Shown: positions 31,664-40,426, counted from the stretch's first letter. The stretch is 64,000 nucleotides of DNA from Arthrobacter sp. ISL-30 (GCF_018613855.1 NZ_JAGGPK010000025.1:91984-155983); one strand, 5' to 3'. Notes: generated by a model not told the origin, from the sequence alone. Program-made: numbers and translations.

Positions 31664-33361
31664 ATGACTGCAGGGAGCTTTGCTGGCGGATGCACGCCTC
31701 AGCGGCTGATCGTCGTCGGAAGCGGCATCGCGGGACTGTACTCCGCACTGCTGGCCGCTGAGGCAGGAACCGAAGTGACCTTGCTGACCAAGGGCGCGCT
31801 CGCGGACAGCAACACCTATTACGCACAGGGCGGCATCTCGGCCGTCCTGGATGAGCCTGCTCCCGGCGATACAGTAGCCGACCATATTGCGGACACGCTC
31901 AAAGCTGGTGTGGGGCACTGCAACGAGGGCGCTGTGCGGGTGCTATGCACGGAGGCCCGCCTGGACATCGCCGGGCTGGAACGGTTCGGCGTGCGGTTTG
32001 ACCTGGACGACGACGGCGACCCCGCCTTGGGGCTCGAAGCCGCCCATTCAGCGCCCCGGATCCTGCATGCCGGCGGCGACGCCACCGGTGCCCGCGTTGC
32101 CGCGGCACTCATCCGCAGCGTCCTTGATGCACAGGCCGCAGGCCGGATTCAGGTGATCGGGCACGCCCATGTAACGGCCCTGACGCAGCAGCATGGCCGG
32201 GTCACAGGCGCCGCGTTCCTGCAGGACGGACAGGGCCTGGGCGTTGAGGGCGACGCGGTCCTGCTGGCCACTGGGGGAGCAGGCCAGTTGTTCGCGCAGA
32301 CCACCAATCCCTCTGTTGCTACTGCAGACGGCCTGGCGCTGGCCTGGCGGGCGGGCGCCGAGGTGAAGGACCTGGAATTCTTCCAGTTCCACCCGACCTG
32401 CATGGTCCGCTCTCCGCACGCAAGGGAGTCCGAAGGGAACCAGGATCCGCTGCTGATTTCCGAGGCGGTTCGGGGCGAAGGCGCCATCCTCCTGGACGCA
32501 GGGGGCAGAAGGTTCATGCCGGATTACCACCCTGACGGCGAGCTGGCGCCCAGGGACGTGGTCTCGCGCAGCATTGCCCTGCACCTTTCGGCGCTTGGTG
32601 ACCCCAACGGCCATGTGTACCTGGATGCCCGACTGATCGAGGCCCACAAGGGGTCCGGTTTCCTTGAGAAGCGCTTCCCCACGATCAGCGCCCGGACACG
32701 TGATGCCGGCGTCGATTGGACGCGGGAGCTGGTTCCCGTTGCACCGGCCGCCCACTACTGGATGGGCGGCGTTACCACCGATCTTCACGGACGCACCACG
32801 GTTCCGGGGCTCTTCGCTGCCGGCGAAGTGGCCTGCACAGGGGTCCAAGGTGCCAACCGGCTGGCCAGCAATTCCCTGCTTGAAGGGCTCGTGTTCGGTC
32901 GCCGGGCCGTAGAGGCGTTCTTGGCGGAGCGGTCCGAGAACGGTGTTCCTCCTAGCGCTGACTCAGCCGCGGCCGGTGATACTGCCTGGAAGTTTGAACG
33001 GATGCCGGGGCCTGTCGAGGCATCCTTCAGCAATCCTGGAATTTTTTCGCGACCAGCCCTGCGTCGGCTCATGACGGCCAAGGCCGGCGTCATACGGACG
33101 GGTGGCCAGCTACGCGAGGCAGGCGCAGCACTGGCGGCCTGGACCGCCGTCGAACCCGCGGCAATCCCAGCCGACTCGTTGGATCCGCGGGCCCACGAGG
33201 ATGCCAACCTCCTGCTGGCCGCACAACTGCTGGTCCACGCAGCCCGGGAACGGCGGAGCTCCCTCGGTGCCCACCACAGGGATGACACCCGCCCGCTCGA
33301 GATGACGGTCGACGACGACAAACACTACTCAATGAGCCGGAAAGCGAGCCTTGTCCTATGA
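31664..33361 (+). CDS. nadB: L-aspartate oxidase
   Basis: A 565-residue FAD enzyme that oxidises L-aspartate to iminoaspartate for NadA. The dinucleotide-binding VVGSGIAGLYSALLAAEAG lies at residues 16-34, the substrate loop SNTYYAQGGISAV near residue 50, and HPTCMVRSP and GVTTDLHGRTTVPGLFAAGEVA further on. The frame is open to ATG 31586, which would add 26 residues encoded by a degenerate tandem repeat; ATG 31664 gives the usual short distance to the FAD motif and was chosen, though neither has a strong ribosome site. It overlaps nadC by four bases. Confidence 0.94.
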   Translation: MTAGSFAGGCTPQRLIVVGSGIAGLYSALLAAEAGTEVTLLTKGALADSNTYYAQGGISAVLDEPAPGDTVADHIADTLKAGVGHCNEGAVRVLCTEARLDIAGLERFGVRFDLDDDGDPALGLEAAHSAPRILHAGGDATGARVAAALIRSVLDAQAAGRIQVIGHAHVTALTQQHGRVTGAAFLQDGQGLGVEGDAVLLATGGAGQLFAQTTNPSVATADGLALAWRAGAEVKDLEFFQFHPTCMVRSPHARESEGNQDPLLISEAVRGEGAILLDAGGRRFMPDYHPDGELAPRDVVSRSIALHLSALGDPNGHVYLDARLIEAHKGSGFLEKRFPTISARTRDAGVDWTRELVPVAPAAHYWMGGVTTDLHGRTTVPGLFAAGEVACTGVQGANRLASNSLLEGLVFGRRAVEAFLAERSENGVPPSADSAAAGDTAWKFERMPGPVEASFSNPGIFSRPALRRLMTAKAGVIRTGGQLREAGAALAAWTAVEPAAIPADSLDPRAHEDANLLLAAQLLVHAARERRSSLGAHHRDDTRPLEMTVDDDKHYSMSRKASLVL

Positions 33362-34257
33362 CCAGCCTGACCCTCCCCGCGGCACCCGTCCGGGACATCC
33401 TGGAGCGCGCGTTCGCCGAGGATGCGCCCGGCGGGGACATCACCTCCCAGCTGCTGATCCCGGCGGAGGCGCGCGCAACGGCCGTCCTGGGGGCGCGGGT
33501 TCCCGGTATCTTCAGCGGGGGAACCGTCTTCCGCGATGCCATGAAGTTCGTCGACGCCGACACCGAGGTGGAGTTGCTGGTTGCCGACGGTGAAGCGTTC
33601 GACGCCGGCGAGCACCTGGTGCGCGTCAGCGGACGGGCGAGGTCGGTGCTGCTGGCGGAACGGGTCGGCCTGAACCTGGCCCAGAGGATGAGCGCGATCG
33701 CCACCAAGACCGCCGAATTCGTCAGGCTGGTAGAGGGGACCAGGGCGCGCATCACGGACACCCGCAAGACCACGCCGGGGTTGCGCATCCTGGAGCGTTA
33801 CGCCGTGCGCTGCGGCGGCGGTGCCAACCACCGCTACAGCCTCTCGGATGCGGTGCTGGCCAAGGACAACCATCTCGCGGTCATGACGGGCGGCGATCCC
33901 CTCAAGCTCACGGCACTGCTCAAAGCGGCCAAGGCCCAGCTGGGACACACCACCCACTTTGAAGTGGAAGTGGACCGGGCGGAGCAGATCGAACCCGTAC
34001 TCGCGGCCGGCGTGGACACGATCATGCTGGACAACTTCAGCATCGACGAGCTGCGCGCAGGCGTCCTGCAGGTGGCCGGCCGTGCAATTGTCGAAGCCAG
34101 CGGCAACGTCAACGTGCACACGGTGGCAGACATCGCTGCTGCAGGAGTCGACGTCATCTCCATCGGCGGGCTCACCCACAGTGTTGCCGCCCTGGACCTC
34201 GGGCTGGACGTGACGCTGAGCAGCTCCGAAGCCCTGACGGCATCCAGCCTCGGGTAG
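33358..34257 (+). CDS. nadC: Nicotinate-nucleotide pyrophosphorylase (carboxylating)
   Basis: A 299-residue quinolinate phosphoribosyltransferase producing nicotinate mononucleotide from quinolinate and PRPP. The N-terminal FAEDAPGGDITSQLLIP, the active-site RITDTRKTTPGLRILERYAVRCGGGANHR (given in two parts: RITDTRKTTPG and CGGGANHRYSL) and VDTIMLDNFSIDELRAGV are conserved. ATGA overlap with nadB. Its product meets that of PncB, encoded in the same window, in the shared final steps to NAD. Confidence 0.95.
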   Translation: MTSLTLPAAPVRDILERAFAEDAPGGDITSQLLIPAEARATAVLGARVPGIFSGGTVFRDAMKFVDADTEVELLVADGEAFDAGEHLVRVSGRARSVLLAERVGLNLAQRMSAIATKTAEFVRLVEGTRARITDTRKTTPGLRILERYAVRCGGGANHRYSLSDAVLAKDNHLAVMTGGDPLKLTALLKAAKAQLGHTTHFEVEVDRAEQIEPVLAAGVDTIMLDNFSIDELRAGVLQVAGRAIVEASGNVNVHTVADIAAAGVDVISIGGLTHSVAALDLGLDVTLSSSEALTASSLG

Positions 34258-34264
34258 CGAAGCC

Positions 34265-35422
34265 ATGATTTTCCTTGACGCCGCCGCCACAACCCCGGTT
34301 CGCCGGGAAGTGCTCGAAGCAATGTGGCCGTACCTCTCTGGAGAATTCGGGAACCCGTCCAGCCACCACAGCCTTGGTGAGGCGGCTGCCAATGCGCTCG
34401 CAGGTGCGCGGGCAGCGGTGGCGGGGGTTTTGGGTTGCAGGCCCGGTGAAATCACGTTCACGTCAGGGGGGACCGAGGCCGACAATCTCGCAGTGAAAGG
34501 TATCGCCTTGTCCCGCAGGGCGAAGGATCCCTCCCTGGATCGCGTGCTCCTTAGCTCTATCGAGCATCCTGCCGTGGAGGAGTCGGCGCTTTACCTTCAG
34601 CGCGTCCACGGTTTCACCATCGACGTCGTTCCCGTTGACCACACCGGGCTAGTGACGCCGGAGGCGTTCCGCGCGGCACTGCAGCCCGGCACCGCGGTAG
34701 CGAGCATCATGTACGCGAACAACGAGGTGGGAACTGTCCAGCCGGTGGCCGAGCTTGCGGCTATTGCGGCGGAATCGGGGGTTCCGTTCCATACGGACGC
34801 AGTGCAGGCCGCGGGCTGGCTGCCTGTGCGGGTCCAGGACCTGGGAGTCGATGCGCTCAGCCTTTCAGGGCACAAACTCGGCGCCCCCAAAGGTAGCGGA
34901 GTGCTGTTCGCCAAGTCGAGGCTGCGCCTGGAGCCGCTGGTTCACGGCGGCGGACAGGAACGGGGCCGGCGCTCCGGGACCGAGAACGTTGCCGGCGCGG
35001 TGGCCCTGGCAACCGCCCTGACCTTGGCCAACGGGGAACAGGCGGACACCGTCGGGCGGGTCGTGGAGCTAAGGGACGGCTTCATCCGCCGGGTGCTGGA
35101 CCGTGTTCCCGGTGCCATGCTGACAGGTCATCCCGAGCAGCGCCTGCCCTCGATCGCCTCGTTCTGCTTCCCGGGCACGAGCGGCGAATCGGTGCTCCTG
35201 GAACTGGAGCGGCTAGGTGTGTTGTGTTCCAGCGGTTCGGCCTGCGCGGCAGGTTCGGATGCCCCGTCGCCGGTACTGACGGCGCTCGGCATCCCCGCCG
35301 AGGTTGCCCAGACGGCGGTGAGGTTTAGTTTCAATTCGGCGATCACGGCAGCCGAACTGGAGGAGGCTGCGACCGCCGTCGAGTCCGCGGTCCTGGCTGT
35401 CAGGGGACTGAGCCGCTCCTAG
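34265..35422 (+). CDS. Cysteine desulfurase (NifS/IscS type) linked to nad genes
   Basis: A 385-residue class V aminotransferase that takes sulfur from cysteine as a persulfide. The PLP lysine is K204 in SGHKLGAPKG, H101 stacks on PLP, and the catalytic cysteine is C327 in CSSGSACAAGS. It starts seven bases after nadC with no promoter between, so it belongs to the nad operon; such nad-linked desulfurases are thought to supply sulfur for the NadA Fe-S cluster. That role is inferred from position. The last gene of the operon, it is followed 13 bp later by a REP-like palindrome that may end transcription. Confidence 0.9.
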   Translation: MIFLDAAATTPVRREVLEAMWPYLSGEFGNPSSHHSLGEAAANALAGARAAVAGVLGCRPGEITFTSGGTEADNLAVKGIALSRRAKDPSLDRVLLSSIEHPAVEESALYLQRVHGFTIDVVPVDHTGLVTPEAFRAALQPGTAVASIMYANNEVGTVQPVAELAAIAAESGVPFHTDAVQAAGWLPVRVQDLGVDALSLSGHKLGAPKGSGVLFAKSRLRLEPLVHGGGQERGRRSGTENVAGAVALATALTLANGEQADTVGRVVELRDGFIRRVLDRVPGAMLTGHPEQRLPSIASFCFPGTSGESVLLELERLGVLCSSGSACAAGSDAPSPVLTALGIPAEVAQTAVRFSFNSAITAAELEEAATAVESAVLAVRGLSRS

Positions 35423-35435
35423 GCGTCGTCCCGTG

Positions 35436-35501
35436 CCCAACTAGCTGGCAGTTGTTGTCGCCATGAGCCCTCATAACGACCACAATTGCGAGCTACTTGG
35501 G
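35436..35501. repeat. REP-like 66-bp palindromic element, copy A
   Basis: Two 29-bp arms (23 of 29 positions pair) around an eight-base loop. Outer ends are CCCAA and TTGGG. It is 74 percent identical over its full length, without gaps, to copy B at 52895-52960. It lies 13 bp after the desulfurase stop and 10 bp from the end of the convergent DM13 gene. Confidence 0.8.
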
Positions 35502-35511
35502 CCAGGTGCGC

Positions 35512-36120
35512 TTACTGCAGGGCGGCGGATCCGAAGGCGACGCTAAAGCGGTCGCACCACAGGACCACTGTGCGCAGCCCTTGCAGATCGGCGCCAGCAG
35601 GGATCGTGTAATTCTGGTTCCCATGGGTGGCCTTGATCAGTCCCAGGTCAAGGTACTTGCCGGAGCGGTACTTGAACCAGTCCCCGCCTGCATCCAGGTC
35701 GCTGAGCCAGACCTTGACGTCCGGGCCGTCGCTGCTGGCGAGGTTTTCCAGCCTGACCACATGGCTTCCATCAGGCAGCCGAAGCAGCACCGCGGTCCCG
35801 GACGTCGGGTGCTCCTGGGACTGGAAAGCTCCGGCGGCGAGGACGGCCGTCGTGGGTGAGGCAGTGTTCGACGGCGGTGCCAAAGTGCCAGGCGACGGTG
35901 ACGCCCCGTTCGGTGCCGGCGATGCTGGATCTGGCGCTGGCGTCGTCACCGCGATTTCGGAGGCAGGTCCGGGTAGCGCCTCGTTTACCGTGCTGCTCGT
36001 GAAAAGCCGCCACGGCTGAAACAGCGCCGCGCCAACCACCAGCATTACAAGCAGGACTGTTCCAACCGCGACTGTGGAGATCGGATGCCTGCGAAGGGTC
36101 CCAACGATTCGGCTCGTCAT
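35512..36120 (-). CDS. Membrane-anchored DM13 domain protein
   Basis: A 202-residue protein with an N-terminal membrane segment at about residues 15-35 (STVAVGTVLLVMLVVGAALF), a Pro/Ser/Ala-rich linker to residue 90, and a DM13 domain (residues 95-202) containing SGTAVLLRLPDGSHVVRLEN, DLGLIKATHGNQNYTIPAG and a terminal VVLWCDRFSVAFGSAAL. DM13 domains are proposed to take part in redox or cell-surface reactions; the conserved Cys in LWCDRF is present. It is exposed outside the membrane. ATG 36120 is preceded by TAGCCT at leaderless spacing. Confidence 0.85.
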   Translation of the reverse strand: MTSRIVGTLRRHPISTVAVGTVLLVMLVVGAALFQPWRLFTSSTVNEALPGPASEIAVTTPAPDPASPAPNGASPSPGTLAPPSNTASPTTAVLAAGAFQSQEHPTSGTAVLLRLPDGSHVVRLENLASSDGPDVKVWLSDLDAGGDWFKYRSGKYLDLGLIKATHGNQNYTIPAGADLQGLRTVVLWCDRFSVAFGSAALQ

Positions 36121-36126
36121 GATTCA

Positions 36127-36132
36127 AGGCTA
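36127..36132 (-). promoter_or_regulatory. -10 hexamer for the DM13 gene (leaderless)
   Basis: On the minus strand TAGCCT ends six bases before ATG 36120, so +1 would be the A of ATG. Confidence 0.45.
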
Positions 36133-36202
36133 GGACGGCGAAGAACGACTCGCAGCGTTCAAAGATTACCGTCCCCTTACCGTCGCCTAAGAGCAGGCCA
36201 GA

Positions 36203-36883
36203 TTATGAGGGCGGATAGAGTTCGCCCACAGGGACTTCTTTTTCGAGTCTGTTGGCTGGTCCGGCAAGCGGGCATGCCCAGGCTTCGTTATAGGCGCAGG
36301 AAGGGTTGTAGGCGAAATTGAAATCGAGGATGAACTCCTGCTCCGCTGCGTCGCCGGAGCCCGTCTTCCGAACACCATGCCAAGCACCCTTGATGGTGTC
36401 CAGCAGGTAGCGGCCCGCTCCGTAGCTGCCGCCATCGCGGCCGGCTGTTGCATCCCTGAAGGGCAGGAAGATTCCTCCGCCATAGCCCAGGAGGCGCCAA
36501 ACGGCCAGACGGCCCAAATCGGGGAGATCAAAGGTCCCGAGCCTGACAAAGGGCACAACGCCGTCGGTTCCCGTGCGCACATTCATTTCTTCGCCGCCTC
36601 CCTCAGCTTCAAGGGAGGCATAGAGCCTGAAGGCGGGGTCGTAGTCTGCGGTGCGCAGTCCAGCGAACCGCTCCTTGGCGGCGGGCGTCAGCGCGGAAGC
36701 AGGGTGTGTGGCAAACATGCGGTCACGTTCCTGGCGCCAGTGAAGGTGCGCCTGGAAGGGGTCCTCGGCGGCGAGCCGCCGAACGGCGTCGTAGAGTGCG
36801 AAGGTTCGCAGTCGCCAATCGGCAATGTCGACGGCGGTCATGTCGCCGATGCCTGACGCCTCATCGAACGCTTCCTGGGCCAT
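36203..36883 (-). CDS. DUF1684 domain-containing protein
   Basis: A 226-residue soluble protein of the DUF1684 family, function unknown. Family landmarks are DWRLRTFALYDAVRRL near residue 20, WRQERDRMFATHPASAL, GYGGGIFLPFRDATAG and the C-terminal LDFNFAYNPSCAYNEAWACPL with two conserved cysteines. The N-terminus lacks a signal peptide. ATG 36883 has both a GGGAG ribosome-like site and a TAGGCT hexamer seven bases upstream; ATG 36841 is an alternative that would drop 14 residues. It is divergent from the lipoprotein gene. Confidence 0.82.
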   Translation of the reverse strand: MAQEAFDEASGIGDMTAVDIADWRLRTFALYDAVRRLAAEDPFQAHLHWRQERDRMFATHPASALTPAAKERFAGLRTADYDPAFRLYASLEAEGGGEEMNVRTGTDGVVPFVRLGTFDLPDLGRLAVWRLLGYGGGIFLPFRDATAGRDGGSYGAGRYLLDTIKGAWHGVRKTGSGDAAEQEFILDFNFAYNPSCAYNEAWACPLAGPANRLEKEVPVGELYPPS

Positions 36884-36890
36884 GCTCCCA

Positions 36891-36896
36891 AGCCTA
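36891..36896 (-). promoter_or_regulatory. -10 hexamer for the DUF1684 gene
   Basis: On the minus strand TAGGCT ends seven bases before ATG 36883. Confidence 0.4.
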
Positions 36897-36943
36897 GATG
36901 AAACACCTCCCCATCCTTCGCCGGAGACTGATCCCGGCGCCGG

Positions 36944-36949
36944 TAGGCT
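36944..36949 (+). promoter_or_regulatory. -10 hexamer for the lipoprotein gene (leaderless)
   Basis: TAGGCT ends six bases before ATG 36956, placing +1 on the start codon; no Shine-Dalgarno sequence. Confidence 0.45.
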
Positions 36950-36955
36950 GGCCAT

Positions 36956-37789
36956 ATGAAAGGGACACCTGCAGTGGCAGGACAATCGGTAGCGCTCTGC
37001 CTTACAGCTCTGCTGGCCGTGTCGGCCCTGGCGGGTTGCAGCAGCGATGGCAAGGGGACTCCTGCCTGGACCGCGCAACCGGATCCTTCCTCCTCGGTAC
37101 CGGGCACCACCTCCCAGGAACCTGGCAGCACGGGGACCTCGGCGCCTCCTTCCGATGGCACGGGTTCACCCACTCCTGGAACAGGAGGTTCTCCTGCACC
37201 AGGGGCGACTGCCTTGGCCTGGAAGAGCTACAGCGACGCTTCCAAGCGCGTAAGCTTCGAGCTGCCGCAGGACTGGATTGTCCAGTCAGTGCAGCCGGAT
37301 CAGGGCTCGCTCCCGGGTGCCATGAAGATCGAAGTCAAGGATGCGAAGGGCCTCTACCTGGCGACGCTGCAAACCGGCCTCCCCCCTGCCTCCCCGGCGG
37401 CCTGCGCCACGGACGCGGGACGGCCCTACGTGGTGGTCAATAGTGTGCCCCTCGAGGTCCCCCATTCCGACGGCGAAGGCACCATCGCACCCCGAGTGGT
37501 GTTCCGGGTTATCCAGGGCTACAAGTTCTTCGGCTCCTACGGCATTACGAACATGGTGGGAGGGGCCGATGGAAAGGCCTGCCAGCTGCGGAACATAGTC
37601 CAGGGCCCGGCAGGCAAAGGCGATTACTACTTTGGTGACCTTGCCACGCTACGGGCGTTCGCCGTCGACGAGAAGGTTGCTCCGGCCAAATCATTCGACA
37701 CGCTTGAGCAGGCGGCGAAGTACGTCAACGAAAGCTCGGAATTCGCCAATGTCCAACGGATGCTACTGTCTCTGAAGATCAATTCGTAG
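36956..37789 (+). CDS. Secreted lipoprotein of unknown function
   Basis: A 277-residue protein with a signal peptide ending in the lipobox LAGC (Cys 27), then a Pro/Ser/Thr/Gly-rich linker to about residue 80, and a globular domain with KRVSFELPQDWIVQSV that resembles the start of PsbP/LpqN-like surface domains. I do not recognise a defined family. It should be lipid-anchored on the outer face of the membrane. It stands alone before the transglutaminase-like gene, 72 bp downstream, and the two could form a short operon. Confidence 0.75.
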   Translation: MKGTPAVAGQSVALCLTALLAVSALAGCSSDGKGTPAWTAQPDPSSSVPGTTSQEPGSTGTSAPPSDGTGSPTPGTGGSPAPGATALAWKSYSDASKRVSFELPQDWIVQSVQPDQGSLPGAMKIEVKDAKGLYLATLQTGLPPASPAACATDAGRPYVVVNSVPLEVPHSDGEGTIAPRVVFRVIQGYKFFGSYGITNMVGGADGKACQLRNIVQGPAGKGDYYFGDLATLRAFAVDEKVAPAKSFDTLEQAAKYVNESSEFANVQRMLLSLKINS

Positions 37790-37861
37790 ACCAGCAACTG
37801 GTCGATTCACCCCCAGCGGCGACATCTGGGGCTGTCCCGCCGCAACCAACTCCGGAGATCC

Positions 37862-38668
37862 ATGGAACGTAAAGTTGCCGCCCGCCTCGTTTTCAAGACT
37901 GTCACCGATACCAAGGTGGCGCTGGCAATAGCCGTAGCCCGCAATCCCGGCTACGAGTCCCTGACAGAACGGCTCTCCATTACGGCAGCAGGAGAGGACG
38001 TTCCGGTCCAGGAACTGTCGGACCATCACGGCGGACGCTTCCACTACATGGAGTTCGCGGAACCCAGCGAAGTCACAGTGGACTACCAGGCGACCGTCGT
38101 GGGATCGGCGGATCCAGATGAATCCTCCCTTATGGAACTCATCAGGTATGTGCGTCCCAGCCGCTATGCCGAATCGGATCGGCTCCTTCCCACGTCCTAT
38201 GCCGAGTTCGGCGGGATGCAGGGCGAGGAACTGCTGCAGGCCGTCAGGAAATGGGTTTCCAGTGAACTGCGGTATCTCAGCGGCTCGTCACGCGGGACCG
38301 ATGGTGCGGTGGAGACGCTGCTCCATCGGCGGGGCGTGTGCCGCGATTTTGCACACCTTGCCATTGCGCTGCTTCGGTCCAAGGACATTCCTGCGCGCCT
38401 AACGGCTGTCTACGCCCCTGGCCTGAGCCCCATGGACTTCCATGCTGTGGCCGAAGCGCACATTAACGGAGCCTGGTACGTCATCGATCCCACCGGCCTG
38501 GCCCCACGGGAGACCATGCTTCGGATTACGGCGGGACGGGACTCCTCAGACACGGCGTTCCTGTCCACCGTGGGGGGCAGCCTGCAACTCCTGAACCTCA
38601 AAGTGTCCGCGATTGCCGAGGGAGACCTTCCCGTGGAAGATCCCTCCCGGCTCGTCACCCTGCACTAG
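37862..38668 (+). CDS. Transglutaminase-like domain protein
   Basis: A 268-residue protein with a bacterial transglutaminase/protease-like fold. The catalytic triad is C160 in RRGVCRDFAHLAI, H194 in MDFHAVAEAHI and D209 in YVIDPTG. The N-terminal 100 residues form the beta-rich domain often found with this family. There is no signal peptide, so it probably acts in the cytoplasm on peptides or proteins of unknown identity. ATG 37862 has a CGGAGATCC ribosome site. Convergent with the MarR gene; only a short GCTGTGGTTG direct repeat lies after its stop. Confidence 0.85.
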   Translation: MERKVAARLVFKTVTDTKVALAIAVARNPGYESLTERLSITAAGEDVPVQELSDHHGGRFHYMEFAEPSEVTVDYQATVVGSADPDESSLMELIRYVRPSRYAESDRLLPTSYAEFGGMQGEELLQAVRKWVSSELRYLSGSSRGTDGAVETLLHRRGVCRDFAHLAIALLRSKDIPARLTAVYAPGLSPMDFHAVAEAHINGAWYVIDPTGLAPRETMLRITAGRDSSDTAFLSTVGGSLQLLNLKVSAIAEGDLPVEDPSRLVTLH

Positions 38669-38697
38669 CTGTGGTTGTGCGGGCTGTGGTTGCGCAG
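38669..38697 (+). repeat. Two imperfect 14-15 bp direct repeats
   Basis: GCTGTGGTTG occurs at 38668-38677 and again 15 bp later, directly after the transglutaminase stop. No function evident. Confidence 0.35.
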
Positions 38698-38728
38698 TAG
38701 ACGTGTTCAGGCGGTAAACCCAAGGGGC

Positions 38729-39196
38729 TTAGCGTCCGGGCAAGGAAGCACGGAGCTTTTCCGTCAGGCGCAGGAGTTCCCGCTGCTCCTCCTCGGTAAG
38801 CGCCGGTGCGATGAGCGCGGTTATATCCCGCACATGCTCCCGGCCGATCTCCTTCTGCAGCTCCCTGCCGGCCTCGGTCAAGCCGAGCAGGACGCCCCGC
38901 CCATCCTCGGGCGCAATGCGCCGCTCCACCAGCCCGCGCTTCTCAAGCCGGTCCACGAGCCGGCTCAGGCTTGATTGACTCAGCAGCACGTGGTCGTTGA
39001 TCTCATTGAGGCGGAGCTGCCCGGACGGACACCGCGAAAGCGTGAAGAGCACGTCGTACTCCTTGATCGGCAGCGCCTTGAAGGCCCGGCCTGCCTGCAG
39101 GCGGCGCATCACGGCCACCTGCGCGCGAAACAGGGACTCCCAGGTTTCGGCTGCCAGTCTCACGGCGGTCGATGAGGGAGCTTGGGTGCTCATCAT
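38729..39196 (-). CDS. MarR family transcriptional regulator
   Basis: A 155-residue MarR repressor. The winged helix runs from KEYDVLFTLSRCPSGQLRLNEI to RLVDRLEKRGLVERRIAPEDGRG, with recognition helix SQSSLSRLVDRLEKRG and the basic wing. The C-terminal helices give the dimer. It overlaps the end of the LLM oxidoreductase gene by four bases, so both are one operon that it probably regulates through the palindrome at 40407-40426. Effector unknown. Confidence 0.9.
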   Translation of the reverse strand: MMSTQAPSSTAVRLAAETWESLFRAQVAVMRRLQAGRAFKALPIKEYDVLFTLSRCPSGQLRLNEINDHVLLSQSSLSRLVDRLEKRGLVERRIAPEDGRGVLLGLTEAGRELQKEIGREHVRDITALIAPALTEEEQRELLRLTEKLRASLPGR

Positions 39197-40353
39197 GACT
39201 CCTTTCCTGCAGCTGCGCTGACTGCACGGGCTGCGGGCTGGTCGACGACGGTCTCGTCGAGGGTCTCGTCCGCCTGTCCGGCGAGCCGCGCTACCACCCG
39301 AGCCGCATGTGTCGGGGCATCGGGAACATGGGCGGGCTTGCTTTCCGCGAACTCCTTCCGCAGCACGGGCAGGACCTCCTCGCCGAAGAGATCCAGCTGC
39401 TCCAGGACAGTCTTGAGGGGCAGCCCTGCGTGGTCGATCAGGAACAACTGGCGCTGGTAGTCGCCAAAGTATTCGCGGAACTTCAAGGTCTTTTCGATGA
39501 CCTCCTGTGGGCTGCCAACAGTCAGCGGGGTCTGGGACGTGAAATCTTCGAGGGACGGGCCGTGGCCGTAGACCGGGGCGTTGTCGAAATAGGGCCGGAA
39601 CTCCTTGACGGCGTCCTGGGAGTTCCTGCGCATGAAGAACTGCCCTCCGAGGCCCACGATTGCCTGGTCGGCCTTGCCATGGCCGTAGTGCTCGTAGCGC
39701 TCACGGTAGAGCCCGATCAGCTGCTGGTAGTGCTCTTTCGGCCAGAAGATGTTATTCGCGAAGAAGCCGTCTCCGTAGTAGGCAGCCAGTTCCGCAATCT
39801 GGGGGCTGCGGATGGAACCGTGCCAGACGAAGGGGGGAACGCCGTCGAGGGGGCGGGGCGTGGAGGTGAAGTTCTGCAGGGGCGTGCGGTGCTTGCCGGA
39901 CCAGTTGACCGTGTCTTCATCCCACAGCTTCCGCAGCAGGCTGTAGTTCTCCACGGCAAGCTCGATGCCGTCCTGGATGTTCTTGCCGAACCACGGGTAT
40001 ACGGGTGCCGTGTTGCCGCGGCCCATGACGAGGTCCACGCGGCCGTCGGCGAGATGCTGCAGCATGGCGTAGTCTTCGGCGATCTTCACGGGATCATTCG
40101 TGGTGATCAGCGTGGTCGCCGTGGACAGGATGATGCGTTTGGTCTGCGCCGCGATGTAGGCCAGCGTGGTGGTGGGGGAGGAGGAGAAGAACGGGCGGTT
40201 GTGGTGCTCGCCGATGGCGTACACATCCATGCCGATTTCTTCGACCTTCCTGGCAATGGCCACGGACGCCTTGATGCGCTCGTTCTCCGTTGGAGTGCGC
40301 CCGGTGGTGGGGTCGGTGGTGATGTCGCTGACGCTGAAGACGCCGATCTGCAT
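39193..40353 (-). CDS. LLM class flavin-dependent oxidoreductase
   Basis: A 386-residue luciferase-like monooxygenase family enzyme. IGVFSVSDITTDPTTGRTP at the start, AIGEHHNRPFFSSSP near residue 50, DGRVDLVMGRGNTAPVYPWFG near residue 105 and GSPQEVIEKTLKFREYFG are typical of the group annotated as putative FMN-dependent luciferase-like monooxygenases. It would oxidise an unknown small molecule with reduced flavin. The C-terminal 40 residues are Ala-rich and not conserved. ATG 40353 is the natural start; GGAAGGGCAGG lies 8-18 bases upstream. It heads the operon with marR. Confidence 0.87.
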   Translation of the reverse strand: MQIGVFSVSDITTDPTTGRTPTENERIKASVAIARKVEEIGMDVYAIGEHHNRPFFSSSPTTTLAYIAAQTKRIILSTATTLITTNDPVKIAEDYAMLQHLADGRVDLVMGRGNTAPVYPWFGKNIQDGIELAVENYSLLRKLWDEDTVNWSGKHRTPLQNFTSTPRPLDGVPPFVWHGSIRSPQIAELAAYYGDGFFANNIFWPKEHYQQLIGLYRERYEHYGHGKADQAIVGLGGQFFMRRNSQDAVKEFRPYFDNAPVYGHGPSLEDFTSQTPLTVGSPQEVIEKTLKFREYFGDYQRQLFLIDHAGLPLKTVLEQLDLFGEEVLPVLRKEFAESKPAHVPDAPTHAARVVARLAGQADETLDETVVDQPAARAVSAAAGKES

Positions 40354-40406
40354 GTGGTGCCTGCCCTTCCTGGCGGTTACTTGAATCTGCAACCAGCGTA
40401 TCTGAA

Positions 40407-40426
40407 ATAGATGCATTTGCATATAT
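40407..40426. promoter_or_regulatory. Candidate MarR operator
   Basis: ATAGATGCA at 40407-40415 and TGCATATAT at 40418-40426 form an inverted repeat with a two-base centre; eight of nine positions pair. It lies 54-73 bp upstream of the oxidoreductase start in an AT-rich stretch, as expected for autoregulation by the MarR protein encoded in the same operon. Confidence 0.55.

Noticed and set aside
30225..31826. Open frame of about 530 codons on the minus strand opposite nadA
   Set aside because: nadA is complete with all motifs in the other strand; the antisense frame is Gly/Val/His-rich low-information sequence.
35436..35501. REP-like element as a transposon end or tRNA-like gene
   Set aside because: It is a self-contained hairpin with no flanking direct repeats or gene, and it lacks tRNA arms.
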